This document shows, piece after piece, positions 1 through 9,451 of a DNA stretch of 64,000 bases. The DNA comes from Iris pallida (lineage: Eukaryota > Streptophyta > Magnoliopsida > Asparagales > Iridaceae): assembly GCA_029216955.1 (NCBI GenBank), contig JANAVB010023996.1, forward strand, positions 12,681,269-12,745,268, in the 5' to 3' direction. The number at the start of each line of letters is the position of its first letter. Position 1 is the stretch's first letter. Both the position numbers and the translations under genes were made by a program. The notes beneath the pieces are model-generated. The model made no database searches and had not been told where the DNA came from. It saw only the letters and a list, made by a program, of their open reading frames with translations.

Positions 1-262
1 CCACGAGATTACTACAACAAAACCAGACGTGGGCTAGGTTATGTCACACCTGAAAGCTCAGACAAAGAATGCGACTGGCACTCACACTCAACCGGATCAC
101 CTACTTCCAATTCAGATATCAGCATTGGGACATGCTCAGGCATGTCTGGTCAGTCAATACGGCACTTGTCGATGCCTATGAAGAAGATAAAGACGTTCCC
201 TCAGATTCTTCTACGATACAGAGACGAAAATGTTGTATCGGCGATCATACGATAGATTACTG
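1..262 (+). pseudogene. Tat-A protease-RT linker remnant
   Basis: Frame 1 reads PRDYYNKTRRGLGYVTP followed by WHSHSTGSP, which aligns with PRDYYGKSNYDLGYVTP and WHSHSSESP in Tat-B (minus strand, 13940-14362). A frame change near 125 then gives LRHVWSVNTALVDAYEEDKD, the counterpart of the acidic SVNM segment that precedes RT in Tat polyproteins. Where RT should begin, the sequence instead enters the integrase zinc-binding region within about 40 bases. I infer an internal deletion of RT and RNase H. No catalytic residue is expected in this linker. Confidence 0.75.
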
Positions 263-267
263 CTTCG

Positions 268-1372
268 ATGCCTGTCAAATACAGAAGCCAAAGAGTCGTG
301 CGTGAAGCCCACGATGGCATCTGTGGGGCCCATCAGCCTGGCCCAAAACTACAAGATCGCCTTCGCCGAATGGGCTACTACTGGCCTACGATGGTTGCAG
401 ATACAATAGATTATACACGAAAATACAAAGCCTGTCATGTCTACGCAGATTTCATCCACCAGCCATCCGAGTTTCTACACCCGACGGTGGCATCCTGGCC
501 CTTCGAAGCATGGGGAATGGACATTATCGGTCCGATCACTCCGCCTTCGTCCCGAGGACATCGCTTCATACTCGCAATCATTGATTACTTCTCCAAATGG
601 GCGGAGGCTGTTCTGCTGGCAGAAGTGAAGACTTCAAACGTGATCAGTTTCCTCAAGCATCACGTCATCTATCGCTTTGGACTACCCTAAAGGATCATCC
701 ATGATAATGGTCCGCAGTTCGCAAGCCACGCCTTCTATCAATTTTGTGACAAATACCGCATCCAGAATATTGCTTCAACATCATACAATCCAGCGGCTAA
801 TGGTCTGGCTGAAGCATTCAACAAAACAATCATCAAGCTTCTCAAGAAGTTCATGTCATCAAACAAACAGTGACTGGAATAAAAAGCTCGGTGAATGCTT
901 ATAGGCATACCGTACCACAGTACGGATTGCCATCGGGAACACACCATTCTCTCTAGTATATGGAAGTAAGGCAATTCTTCCACTGGAGACTCAAAGCCCC
1001 ATACTCTCTGTTGCTCTCACCTACAGATTGACGACGGATGATAATCACCATCGGAGACTACAAGAATTGGAGGCTCTAGATGAGAAGCGCCTGCTAGCTC
1101 AACAACGAATCGAGCTATACCAGGCACGTATCTCCGGAGCCTTCAACAAGAAGGTTAAAATCAGAACATTCCAAGTAGGTGACCTCCTTCTGGCAGTTCA
1201 GAGGCTGATGGTTATGACTCACAAAACCGTCGGCAAGTTCCAGCCAAAGTTGGAAGGCCCGTTCATCATTGATGCTATATTCTCCAATGGAGCTTACCGC
1301 CTCACAAAACAAAACAGATACTTGCTCATGTTTCCCATCAACGGCAAGTTCCTAAAGAAGTATTACGTCTGA
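268..1372 (+). pseudogene. Tat-A integrase, broken
   Basis: Integrase would join element cDNA to host DNA. The N-terminal zinc-binding region is recognisable (REAHDGICGAH, then KACHVYADFIHQP), but the first cysteine of the usual C-x2-C pair reads as tyrosine. The catalytic core follows: first Asp in AWGMDIIGPI, second Asp in IIHDNGPQFA, Glu in NPAANGLAEAFNKT. A stop at 688-690 interrupts the core between the first and second Asp without a frame change. A further stop and a frameshift lie between 870 and 1030. The C-terminal part (1028-1372) contains FQVGDLLL and KLEGPFIIDAIFSNGAY, the SH3-like tail typical of Tat integrases, and ends at a stop at 1370-1372. Not functional. Confidence 0.9.
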
Positions 1373-1393
1373 AATGACATCCTCCAGGGTCAT

Positions 1394-1759
1394 GAGTTAC
1401 GTACCCGCTGGTGCCGCTGAACTCACATCTCGACTACAAATCTATCAAAATAATGAGTTACGTACCCGCTGGTGCCGCTGAACTCATATCCCGACTACAA
1501 ATCTTCCAGAATGACGAGTCATGTACTCTTTCGTACCGATGAACTCACATCCCGACTACAAATCTGTCAAAATAATGAGTTACGTACCCGCTGGTGCCGT
1601 TGAACTCACATTCCGATTATAAATCTTCCAGAATGACGAGTCATGTACTCTTTCGTACCACTGAACTCACATACCGACTCCAAATCTCCTATATTATCGA
1701 GTTATGTACCCGCAGGTACTGTTGAACTTATACTCTGGTCACTATAGATGAATATATAC
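1394..1759 (+). repeat. Six 61-bp tandem repeats
   Basis: The anchor GAGTTA or GAGTCA recurs at 1394, 1455, 1516, 1577, 1638 and 1699, exactly 61 bases apart. Copies 1, 2 and 4 carry GTACCCGCTGGTGCCG; copies 3 and 5 carry GTACTCTTTCGTACC; copy 6 is a third variant. 61 is not a multiple of three and no frame stays open, so the array is non-coding. It starts just after the integrase stop. Confidence 0.9.
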
Positions 1760-2647
1760 CGCATCCTTTTAGGTAGTAAGTCATGTATGATTATACCTCT
1801 GAACTTTCTTTCCAAAAGGAGCTTCCTCCTTATGATCCAGTACCCGTACTTTCAGTGCACAAAAAGGGTAACAGATCCACAAGTTCTCCAAAAGAACCAC
1901 GTTGATGTTACCTCTGAATTGTTTTCCTTCCATCAAAAACAAACCACCCCTCACATAGAACCTCCATGTCCTCATTACCTCTGAGTCGTTCTATATTCCC
2001 TTCATAGAGCCCACTCCTGCCATGTCCTCATTACCTTTGAGTGGGAAGGCTCCATCAAAGAAACCCTCATATTTACCATGTTCCTCATTACCTCTGAGTA
2101 AGTATGTTGGTTCTCTCTCAACCTATTATCCGTACCAAAAAAACCAGGGTACGCCAAGGATAATAGGCCCACAAATGTCCTCTGTTGACCACAAATGTCT
2201 ACTGTCGACCACAAATGCTGTACTAAGTTTCCTAATACATGCCCCTCATTTCTCATCATACCCCGGGGGCCCAGCTGCGCTACGGCATTCTTTCTTTCGA
2301 TGCCAGGAACGTCCATAGCCACCTTACTGTGGATCTGTTCCAAGTATCCCCATCAACTTGTTATCTGTACGTAAAACCAAGGTACGCTAAGGGTAACAAG
2401 TCCACAAACAGCTCCTCAATGGGATGAATACCACAACACCACAAACACAATAAACAGTACAAATAAAGGGTAGAATAAAGCATACTCTTTTATTTGAAAG
2501 GCAAAAGTACTATATGTTCTGGGGACCACACCCCCCTCAAGAAAGGAAAAGAACGAAAACGAAAAGAAGGAAAAAAGCCGACTATGGTTCGGCGATACAC
2601 AATTCCATAAGACGGTCACTCAGCAAGACAGTCGACCGCTCGAACCC
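1740..2647. repeat. Tat-A spacer with degenerate short repeats and two stem-loops
   Basis: There is no credible gene here. A phrase close to CCATGTCCTCATTACCTCTG recurs at about 1966, 2019 and 2078. GACCACAAATG-like units recur about every 20 bases from 2165 to 2220. Two inverted repeats stand out: 2122-2131 with 2158-2167 (CCTATTATCC and GGATAATAGG), and 2356-2365 with 2392-2401 (a ten-pair stem with one G-U). Each has an inner GTAC pair. This lies between integrase and the end of the antisense ORF. Confidence 0.6.
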
Positions 2648-5600
2648 CTACTTGGCCCGATGCTCGACCTCTTGAGCCAGCCGCTCCGCATCTTCTATGA
2701 GCGCATGAGCCCGCCAGCCATCCTCGAGCTTCTTCAAAGCATGCTCCAGGCTAGCAGAAGCTCGGGAGACCTTTTCGGCCTCCAGAATGATCCGCTCTTT
2801 ATCCACACGGGAAGCTTCAAGCTCAGACTCTAAGAAAGCCAGCTTCCTTTGGAGCTTGAGAATTTGCTCCCTTGTATCGACTATTCCACGGGAGGCGGCC
2901 GCTTTCTGAGCCATACAATCTGTGCTATTGTGGCTCAGCTGATCATACCGGAGAGACAGAATGTTGAGACCTTTCATGATAACCGGCTTAGATGTATCTC
3001 GCGCGAGCCTTATCTTCTCCAGGGCAGGTGGTGAGGAGCCCCCGCTCCTGATCAATTACTGCAGATAAATCAGCTTGTCGCAGTACTTAAAACTGGGCCA
3101 CAAGCTGATCAGCCTCCAACAGTTTGGGCTCCAGAAGCGCAGCTATCCCTTCCCCGTCGGGAAGGGTTTTGAGAATGTCAGTTTGGCCTTGGGTGTATTG
3201 TCGGTCCAAGGCGAAAGGGGTTCTCCCGCTCCACAGCAGCTTCTACTCCTCTCTTTAAATAGAGGTAGAAACTATCGACCACATCCTGCGATGCCTCATC
3301 CAGAACTTTCGTAGAGGACGATGTCAAAGAAAGTGTGGCTAGCAGTGTCGAAGAAGACGCAACAGAACTTGTCGCTCCTGCCATAAGGGAAATAGATTCT
3401 GAGCGAAAGGACGCTTAAACAGCGGCCAATTCTTCCTCCGCGGCCAGAACAATCTGGATACTCGATAAAGCTGAGAGGTCAACCCCCAAAGTCATACGAG
3501 CAGAGGGAGATGCAGGGACCATTGCTCCCTGTCCCGGCTGTGTCGCCATATGACCTCCCGAACTTGATTCGGTAGGAGGCCCCTCAAGATAAGCCGGAAG
3601 AGGAGGGAGCACGCTCCCCTCCACCAGATCTTCTCTGGCAGAGCCTACCATAACAATGTCCGTCATCGGTACTGAAGGGACAGGACCTGTATGTCCAGAG
3701 CAACCATCAATCAGTCTAACCCGAAGGACATGAGAGATGATGCAGCAAAGTAGAGCCAAATGGGCCTCATCATTAGTCAAAATTTGGTATCTTTCCAGGG
3801 AAAGGTTATGGAGGCTGAGGTTTGTCATAGCTGTGTGGTCTCCTCACCAGCGACACCCAAGTCGAGTTCAGCTGGCTCTTCTGCCCCAGCCACCCCGGGA
3901 AAGTGATACAACTGGTTCAGCTTCACCCTACTGAAATTCAACTGTCTCAGGGACATGTGCAGTAGAGCCTCCGTCACCATGGGTGAGTCCTCGGCAACGG
4001 GGACTCCTCGATCGCCTCCAGAAGAACTCCAGCCAAAAATGATAGCAGTACACATGTCACTAACCAAAGTGGTCAGGGCCGGATCGACCTCAGCGGCCGG
4101 TTCTCGAGAAACCGACTCCTTGACGCTACAAGAGCGAAGGAAAATGATTAGGCCATAGTGCAGGAAAAAAAGAAGAAGAAGACAGTTATAATTCGAGTCA
4201 CCTCAGAGAAACAGCGTCAACATCCTCGATAAGTAGCCAAGGGATCAGACATCAGCCCGTTTTATGGAATAAGTCATGCCGATATCAGCAGACTCACTCT
4301 TGCTCCGCTTGTACGAAGGACCAGGCACATCAGGCAGCTGATTCGCCACCACTTCATCGAACGCAATGGGCAGTTGATTCGTTGCCACCTCGTCTAGAGG
4401 AAGGAGAGGATCATCGACACCCTGCTCACCATCTTCTTCATCCGCAGTGGTGGACTCCAAGTCCGGCACACAGGAACCGTGTTTGCGCTCTGCTTCCTCA
4501 TTTTTGACCCCTGGGGTTTCTCTGCCAAGCCAGTACCAACAATAATACTAGTACGTGGGTCAAAGTTAACAGGAAACCTGCTCGCACTGACGTGGTAGAG
4601 AGCTGCTAAATACAAAATCTCCTCTTGTGTCTCAGCGTCAGGGACAGAGAAACTAGCACGGGTATAAGTAATATTATAGTAAAGCCAGGCCCTGATGCCA
4701 TCCAGAATGCTGCCTTCAATGCCCAGGCAAGAGCTGGGACTCTCTAGGAACAGCTGGCCGTACCTAAACTGGCGGGAGAACCGGCTGTGCAAGTAAGGTT
4801 CTAGGTAGACGGCATTGCGATTGCGATATACTAAGTGCAAGGGACGGATGTTATACAACCAAAGAAGCATCCTCCCAGATAAGAGGAGGGGCCCGTACCG
4901 TCAACATGTACACTCCCTACCTTCTCAGCAAAAAAATAAGGAACAGACACAAAGAAGTTATATCCATCCACCCTCGCCAGCGCCCTCCGATAAGCGTATT
5001 AATAGCCACCCCATCAAATAGTAGTAGGGCAACTCGATTCGCTCAGAGTTTATCGCCGTGTTACGTGCAATAACCTTGGACGAAAAAGTACGGAGGCCAC
5101 GGTGTATACTGTACACCATGGCCGAAAGAAGAGTCAGTCTGACCCCGAAGGCCAGCTTCACGGCAGGAAGGATAAAATTTTTGCTGATCCTCTCAACGGA
5201 ACCAACTCCTCCTGAGACCATGCAATTTCGTAGCCATACCATCAGGAACCCTGTCAGGATTGCCTTCTCCGATAGCGGCTGGGTATCCTGGTAAAAATAA
5301 TCAAAGGAATCAGTTTGACTCTCAAAAGTATCGCTCAAGGCCCTCGATTTCTTGGCAGTTAACACCAAATCCTGTTCTTGCTCTCGGGTCAGAGGATTCC
5401 GGGGAGTAACCCGGCCAAAAGCACCTTGCTAAAAAAGGTAGAAGAGCTAAGCCCTAGTATGCGGAAGGTTTCCTTTCGAGCTACTATCTTTCTCGGTCGT
5501 CTGCTGACAGTAACTGTGGTGACACAGTAACTCCTGATAGACAGCAACGAAACCTGGATGTCATTGCTCTAAATCTTCGAACTCTTCGTTCGTTGGAGTA

Positions 5601-5995
5601 TATACTTCAAACACTTTATTACCCTAGGGCAGCCTAGAGACTGTGTGCATCTCATGAAGAGCGAGACCAATCTCCCCTCCGGCGTAAAAAAGGTCCCCGT
5701 CCGTCGGTTGTACATCTCCAAAAGAGCATAAACACTTCTTGTTGATGGGCAGTCCGTGACATGTACCCCGGATGGCGTGGTAGAGACCAACCTCACGGGA
5801 AAGTCCTATATTCACGCAAAATCTACCCGGTCTAATTGGCCCATGAAGAGATGGGCGTAGCCAGTTCAAAAGCGAGAGCGGCGCAATGGGGTAAGACCCT
5901 TTCTGAGCAAGTTGATTCAGGAAAGTGTCGGCTTGAGAGAATGAGAAATTGGGACCTTGCACATTTAAGAAGGTACCCGGGGCTAACCCCATCAC
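2648..5995 (-). pseudogene. Tat-A antisense ORF, plant mobile domain, decayed
   Basis: Read on the minus strand from 5995 to 2648 in several frames broken by stops and shifts. The first part (5995-5620) includes GRFCVNIGLSREVGLYHAI. The next (5368-4958) contains FILPAVKLAFGVRLTLLSAM and LPYYYLMGWLL, and 4870-4394 contains LHSRFSRQFRYGQLF and AWLYYNITYTRASFSVP. These match the aminotransferase-like plant mobile domain proteins carried antisense in Tat elements. Acidic and low-complexity stretches follow (4469-3178). The C-terminal part (3055-2648) is a heptad-rich coiled coil (REQILKLQRKLAFLESELEA) ending EVEHRAK and a stop. The role of this protein family is not established. Too broken to be made here. 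Confidence 0.7.
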
Positions 5996-5999
5996 AGTA

Positions 6000-6769
6000 G
6001 CCTGACCGGTTCCCTGTCTACGTATGCTGATCGAACGTGCTTATTGTAGTGGATGTTACCCACAATCATTCCCGACCGGCTCGGGGTTGAGGATTCCTGT
6101 ATCTTTCTGTCCACCGGTAACATATTGAACCATGCCAATGGGAAATGACGCTCTATCTGGGGGATGTGGATCGCTCTCCCGCAGAAATAAAATTTTAATT
6201 CTCAGATATATCCAATACCCGAGAGTTCTTTACAGTCAGGGCGTCCCCGAAGCAGTGGTTCTCCTGCAGCATTGACAGACAGATTTACTGAAAAGAGACA
6301 AAAGAAACAAAGTCAGGAGATGGCCAAAAATTTAGAGTTCATGCGGCTCTGATTAAACGAGTTCTTATGTAGCTCGATTTTTACAGAGCACATACGGCTC
6401 TGTTTATGAGTCTTTATTCGGCACAGTGTTTTTTTACAAAGTTCATACAGCTGGACGAGTCCTCATGCGGCTCTGTTTAGGGGAGTCCATATGAAGTTCT
6501 GATTCGTGGAACGCTATACGGCTCAGTCCATTAGGAGCTTATGCGATTCTGTTCAGAGGGGCTTCATGCGGTTCAGTTCTCAAGGCGTTTATGCGGCTCA
6601 GACGTTCTCATGCGGCTCAAACATAGGGTATACCCCATGCGGCTTGGATATGAGAAGTTCATACGACCCATGCAACATATGCGGCTTCATAAAGATGAAG
6701 AACGCATTGAATGCTGAAGAAAAGAAGGCTTGTGCATAAAAACATACAACAGAGCCATTATTTTAGGGT
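6000..6769. repeat. Antisense-ORF intron-like spacer with ATGCGGCTC motif block 1
   Basis: No gene is seen. Between about 6335 and 6690 the + strand carries roughly nine close copies of ATGCGGCTC or ATACGGCTC (for example near 6341, 6464, 6590, 6610 and 6676) plus weaker ones, spaced irregularly by 15 to 60 bases. The block lies between the N-terminal exon-like piece of the antisense ORF (7009-6770) and its body (5995 on), so it may be an intron of that gene; no splice sites were proven. Confidence 0.55.
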
Positions 6770-7009
6770 TTAAAGTATTCGATCTTCCACATGGTCCTTA
6801 CCCTGGATGGCAGGGTGGACGTCAGGATGGACTAGAGGTGCTACAATCGGCGAGGGAGCCGCCGCCTTCTTGCCTTTTGCCGCAGCAGAGGCCTTGAAAG
6901 CTTTGGAATCTTTCGAAGCTTTGGAAGCTTTGGAGGCCATTGTCGATGACAATCGGAGAAAGAAAAACAGCAGCTTAGGGCAAGCGAAGAGGAAGACAAA
7001 AGAAGGCAA
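6770..7009 (-). pseudogene. N-terminal piece of Tat-A antisense ORF
   Basis: 79 codons on the minus strand. The second in-frame ATG, at 6940, gives MASKASKASKDSK followed by AAAKGKKAAAPSP, a Lys/Ser/Ala-rich basic start. The first ATG at 7009 lies only about 26 bases below the TATA box, almost at the expected cap site, so the 6940 ATG is the likelier start. The open frame ends at 6770 before the motif-rich spacer. I infer it is the first exon of the antisense gene because promoter, strand and order fit; the protein end has no family match I recognise. Confidence 0.5.
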
Positions 7010-7034
7010 AGAAGTTTCTCTGTCCTAACACCCC

Positions 7035-7065
7035 TATTTATAGGCAGACATAGGGGGGGCACGTG
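7035..7065 (-). promoter_or_regulatory. Antisense promoter of Tat-A: TATA box and G-box
   Basis: On the minus strand CCTATAAATAGG (TATAAATA at 7035-7042) follows a CACGTG G-box at 7060-7065; a second CACGTG is at 7243-7248. The open antisense frame starts about 26 bases below the TATA. The pairing of G-box, TATA and ORF on one strand makes a real promoter likely. Tat-B keeps a TATAAATA in the matching antisense place at 13877-13884. Confidence 0.6.
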
Positions 7066-7261
7066 GACCGATAAACCGCTTCGGGTCGTGTGCTGCAGGC
7101 AAAACCGACTCCTCAGATTTCGCCTCCTCCCTCATAAAGAAGATTCATCCAGGGCATAAAATCCAAATATTTAATGAACCAACTCTTGGGATTCCCCCAA
7201 AAGACGGATCTAAAAAACGAATTAAGGGCAATTAATGAGACGCACGTGAGGCAGGGAGCCC

Positions 7262-8040
7262 CATGCGACTAGGGAGTCTATGCGGCCAGATAGGCCATAC
7301 GGCCAAGAACATCCTATGCGCCAGCAGAGCTTATATAGCCATGCTTCTTATTCAAAGTATTTCAATTTTTCAAATTGAAAACTTTGAAGGGGGTCTTGTA
7401 GAAGCATGGAAAAGAACAAGAAAAGCCCCTGCGGCTCAAAACAGAAGAAGCCCATACGGCTCAAGACAAAAGGAGCCTCATGTGGCTTAGGAATCTATCA
7501 GAGCCTCATGCAGCTCAAGAAACTCTTCAATAGCCACATGCGGCTCAGGCAAGAATCACGTGACCCTATACAGCTTGTCTTTACAGCTGGCCATAAAATA
7601 ATTGCTTCCATTAAATGCTCTGACATGAAGTGATAACTCTGACATTAAAGCTGAAATGATAAACTTTGACATGACGGCGTATCCCTCGAAAAATGAAGAA
7701 AATCTCCTCTACAGCTAGCACGATCCACCAACTACAAAGCTCCCTATGCGGCTGCTACCACCTCATGCGGTTGATGCTCGCATGCGGCTCGGATCATGGA
7801 GACCCTAGTCATGCGGCTCAAATTATAAAAAGTCACCCCATGCGACCGCTGTTCTCATGGGGCATATCCATGCGACTCAAATACTGAGAGGCCATGCCCA
7901 TGCAGCCTTTACACATGGCTAGTCTTATGCGGCTCAATGAAAACCACTCCCATGTGGCTCAGATTTTGGAGGCTACACCTATACGGCTGCCACCTTCATA
8001 CGGTTCAAAACCTAAGAAGCTACCCTCATGCGGCTATGAC
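7262..8040 (+). repeat. ATGCGGCTC motif block 2 (mostly in LTR U3)
   Basis: About twenty copies of a 9-10 base motif, CATGCGGCTC with variants such as CATACGGCTC and CATGTGGCTC, lie at irregular spacing. Clear ones are near 7453, 7537, 7781, 7808, 7925 and 8028. Each exact copy contains ATG CGG CTC, so short frames beginning Met-Arg-Leu arise repeatedly. The block straddles the LTR start at 7397. The same motif, reversed, fills the Tat-B LTRs and leader. Confidence 0.8.
7380..7396 (+). other. Polypurine tract of Tat-A
   Basis: AACTTTGAAGGGGGTCT directly precedes the LTR start TGTAGAAGCATGG. The same arrangement (CTTTGAAGGGTGTCT then TGTAGAAGCG) is found on the minus strand of Tat-B at 13473-13487. 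It primes plus-strand DNA in LTR retrotransposons. Confidence 0.75.
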
Positions 8041-8780
8041 ACATGGCAGAAGATCAGTTTTCCCGTAATGATGGTTAGACACGTGGTATTAAGTCAATCA
8101 AGAGTTATCAACAAATCCCAACGACTAGATTTAGTGTAATCACCATTATTACTCAGATCAAATCAGATTTGCTATGATTAAACAAAGTAGACACGTGGCG
8201 GAAGATCCGAGCTTGTCATGACAAATTACAAAGATTCATGGCAATCAACATTAATTGACCATATAGATTTGGCATAATCAAGAACAATTGCCTAGATGTA
8301 ATATAATCATGATTAATGGTCCAGATTATTGTCCGCCGACTTTCCAAGGGACAATCATTACAAACCCTAATGATCATACCCCACTCCTATAAATAGCAAG
8401 GTGCCATTCCCTTGCAAAAGATCCCCGATCCAAAATCAAAAAAATATAGCAAGGTGCCATTCCCTTGCAAAAGAGATCCTCTCCACCGGCTGGACACACA
8501 GAGAGACAAAGGCGCGCACAGAAGAGTCTTCCCATCTTGAGAGCAGTTCTTCACCGGAGCTAAGGCTACGTCTGATCGTCCAAGGAGTAAGGCAGAGTGG
8601 CCGTCGCTTTTCCAAGCCTCTACCGTCACCCCCCAGAATCAAAACTAAACAACCGTACTTAGATTGCTGTACCTAGGTTTTTGTCCATAGGCTTTCTTTG
8701 TAAGAGCAAGTTTGTATTGTGAAGTAAAAGTCCAGTCCTCCCATATAATTGTTCTTTTCTTTTATAATCAATGGCAAACA
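7397..8780 (+). repeat. Tat-A 3' LTR (1384 bp)
   Basis: Starts TGTAGAAGCATGG after a polypurine tract and ends ATGGCAAACA, that is TG...CA; both ends match the two Tat-B LTRs. U3 holds the ATGCGGCTC motifs and two CACGTGG boxes (8080-8086, 8192-8198). A TATA box sits at 8388-8395. The R-U5 part shares a CTAGG-rich block (8660-8700) with Tat-B. It is longer than the Tat-B LTRs (1010 and 915 bp), mostly in the motif-rich U3. Confidence 0.88.
8388..8395 (+). promoter_or_regulatory. LTR TATA box of Tat-A
   Basis: TATAAATA preceded by CCCCACTCC. Immediately below it a 53-bp segment is duplicated in tandem (GCAAGGTGCC at 8396 and again at 8449); each copy can fold GCAAGG with CCTTGC. Two upstream CACGTGG boxes lie about 190 and 300 bases away. 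The arrangement resembles an ABA- or stress-responsive plant promoter. Confidence 0.65.
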
Positions 8781-8912
8781 AATACGGGAATATTTGTCTA
8801 AAGTTTATTGACACAAATCATCAACTGGCAGATATATTCACAAAACCACTAGCTGAAGATCGTTTCAACTATTTACGTCGCAAGCTTGGCATTCTTGAAT
8901 TTTCGGAGTCAT
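8781..8912 (+). pseudogene. Copia RNase H C-terminal end
   Basis: The frame reads KYGNICLKFIDTNHQLADIF, then TKPLAEDRFNYLRRKLGIL and a stop at 8910-8912. ADIFTKPL...RRKLGIL is the hallmark C-terminus of Ty1/copia Pol. Everything upstream is missing because the Tat-A LTR ends at 8780. I infer that Tat-A inserted here. The env-like ORF downstream points to the SIRE/Maximus lineage. Confidence 0.85.
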
Positions 8913-9451
8913 AATATGTTATGATTAATAAAAATACTTAAAAAATTAAAATTCAACGATTTACTAATCAAAATTATTTTGGGTACAAGCTGAAAGGGTC
9001 CTTCTGTCAACAAGGCATAAAAGCCTAAGTGACATGGTGCCAAGTTTCATCAAACTACCGTTAGCGGGGATCTGACCCCTACAACTAACCCAAGATAATG
9101 GATATTAATTAATCAATGATAACAAGTTTATGAGTCATTTTTATAACTCATAACTCAAATATGAACTAAAATTCAAGTAGCCGAGTTTGGACCAAACTCG
9201 GACCGGGTTAGGGCCAAACTCTGTGGGGACATTCTATATAACAACAGTTCAAAATAACAGCCCCTCTACTTCTTCTTTCTCCCAAAAATAGCAGACCAGG
9301 TGCTCCAAAGCCATAATTTCCCAAACCCTAGATCCTACCTTCTGAAGCTTCCTAACTAGAAATTCCTCGGATCTAAGGCATTATGGAGGCATTCTCTTCC
9401 TCTACGATTATTTTTTAGGTATAACTCTCCCATTTCTTTCTTAATTTTGTA
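8913..9451 (+). promoter_or_regulatory. Copia spacer with palindrome, TATA box and telo-box
   Basis: No coding frame. A perfect inverted repeat with a one-base centre occupies 9181-9201 (CCGAGTTTGG, A, CCAAACTCGG). TATATAA follows at 9235-9241, then a pyrimidine-rich leader and AAACCCTAG near 9333, a telo-box-like element common in plant 5' leaders. The env-like ORF starts at 9452. The order suggests a separate promoter for that ORF; transcription is not shown. Confidence 0.45.

Larger units (their letters stand above)
1..8780 (+). mobile_element. Tat-A: Ty3/gypsy Tat-lineage retrotransposon, 3' part
   Basis: The order seen is PR-RT linker remnant, integrase, tandem repeats, a long antisense ORF, then a 3' LTR ending ATGGCAAACA at 8780. 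An ORF on the opposite strand between integrase and 3' LTR is a known trait of plant Tat elements. The LTR ends match those of Tat-B (12463-20157), so the two belong to one family. Reverse transcriptase and RNase H are absent: linker sequence runs into integrase near 230-265. The 5' part lies left of the window, so the left target-site duplication cannot be seen; the right flank begins AATAC inside a copia RNase H. The element is dead, with many stops and frameshifts. Confidence 0.9.

Noticed and set aside
7263..8139. Several MRL-starting frames
   Set aside because: Created by the ATGCGGCTC motif (ATG CGG CTC); no shared protein beyond the motif.
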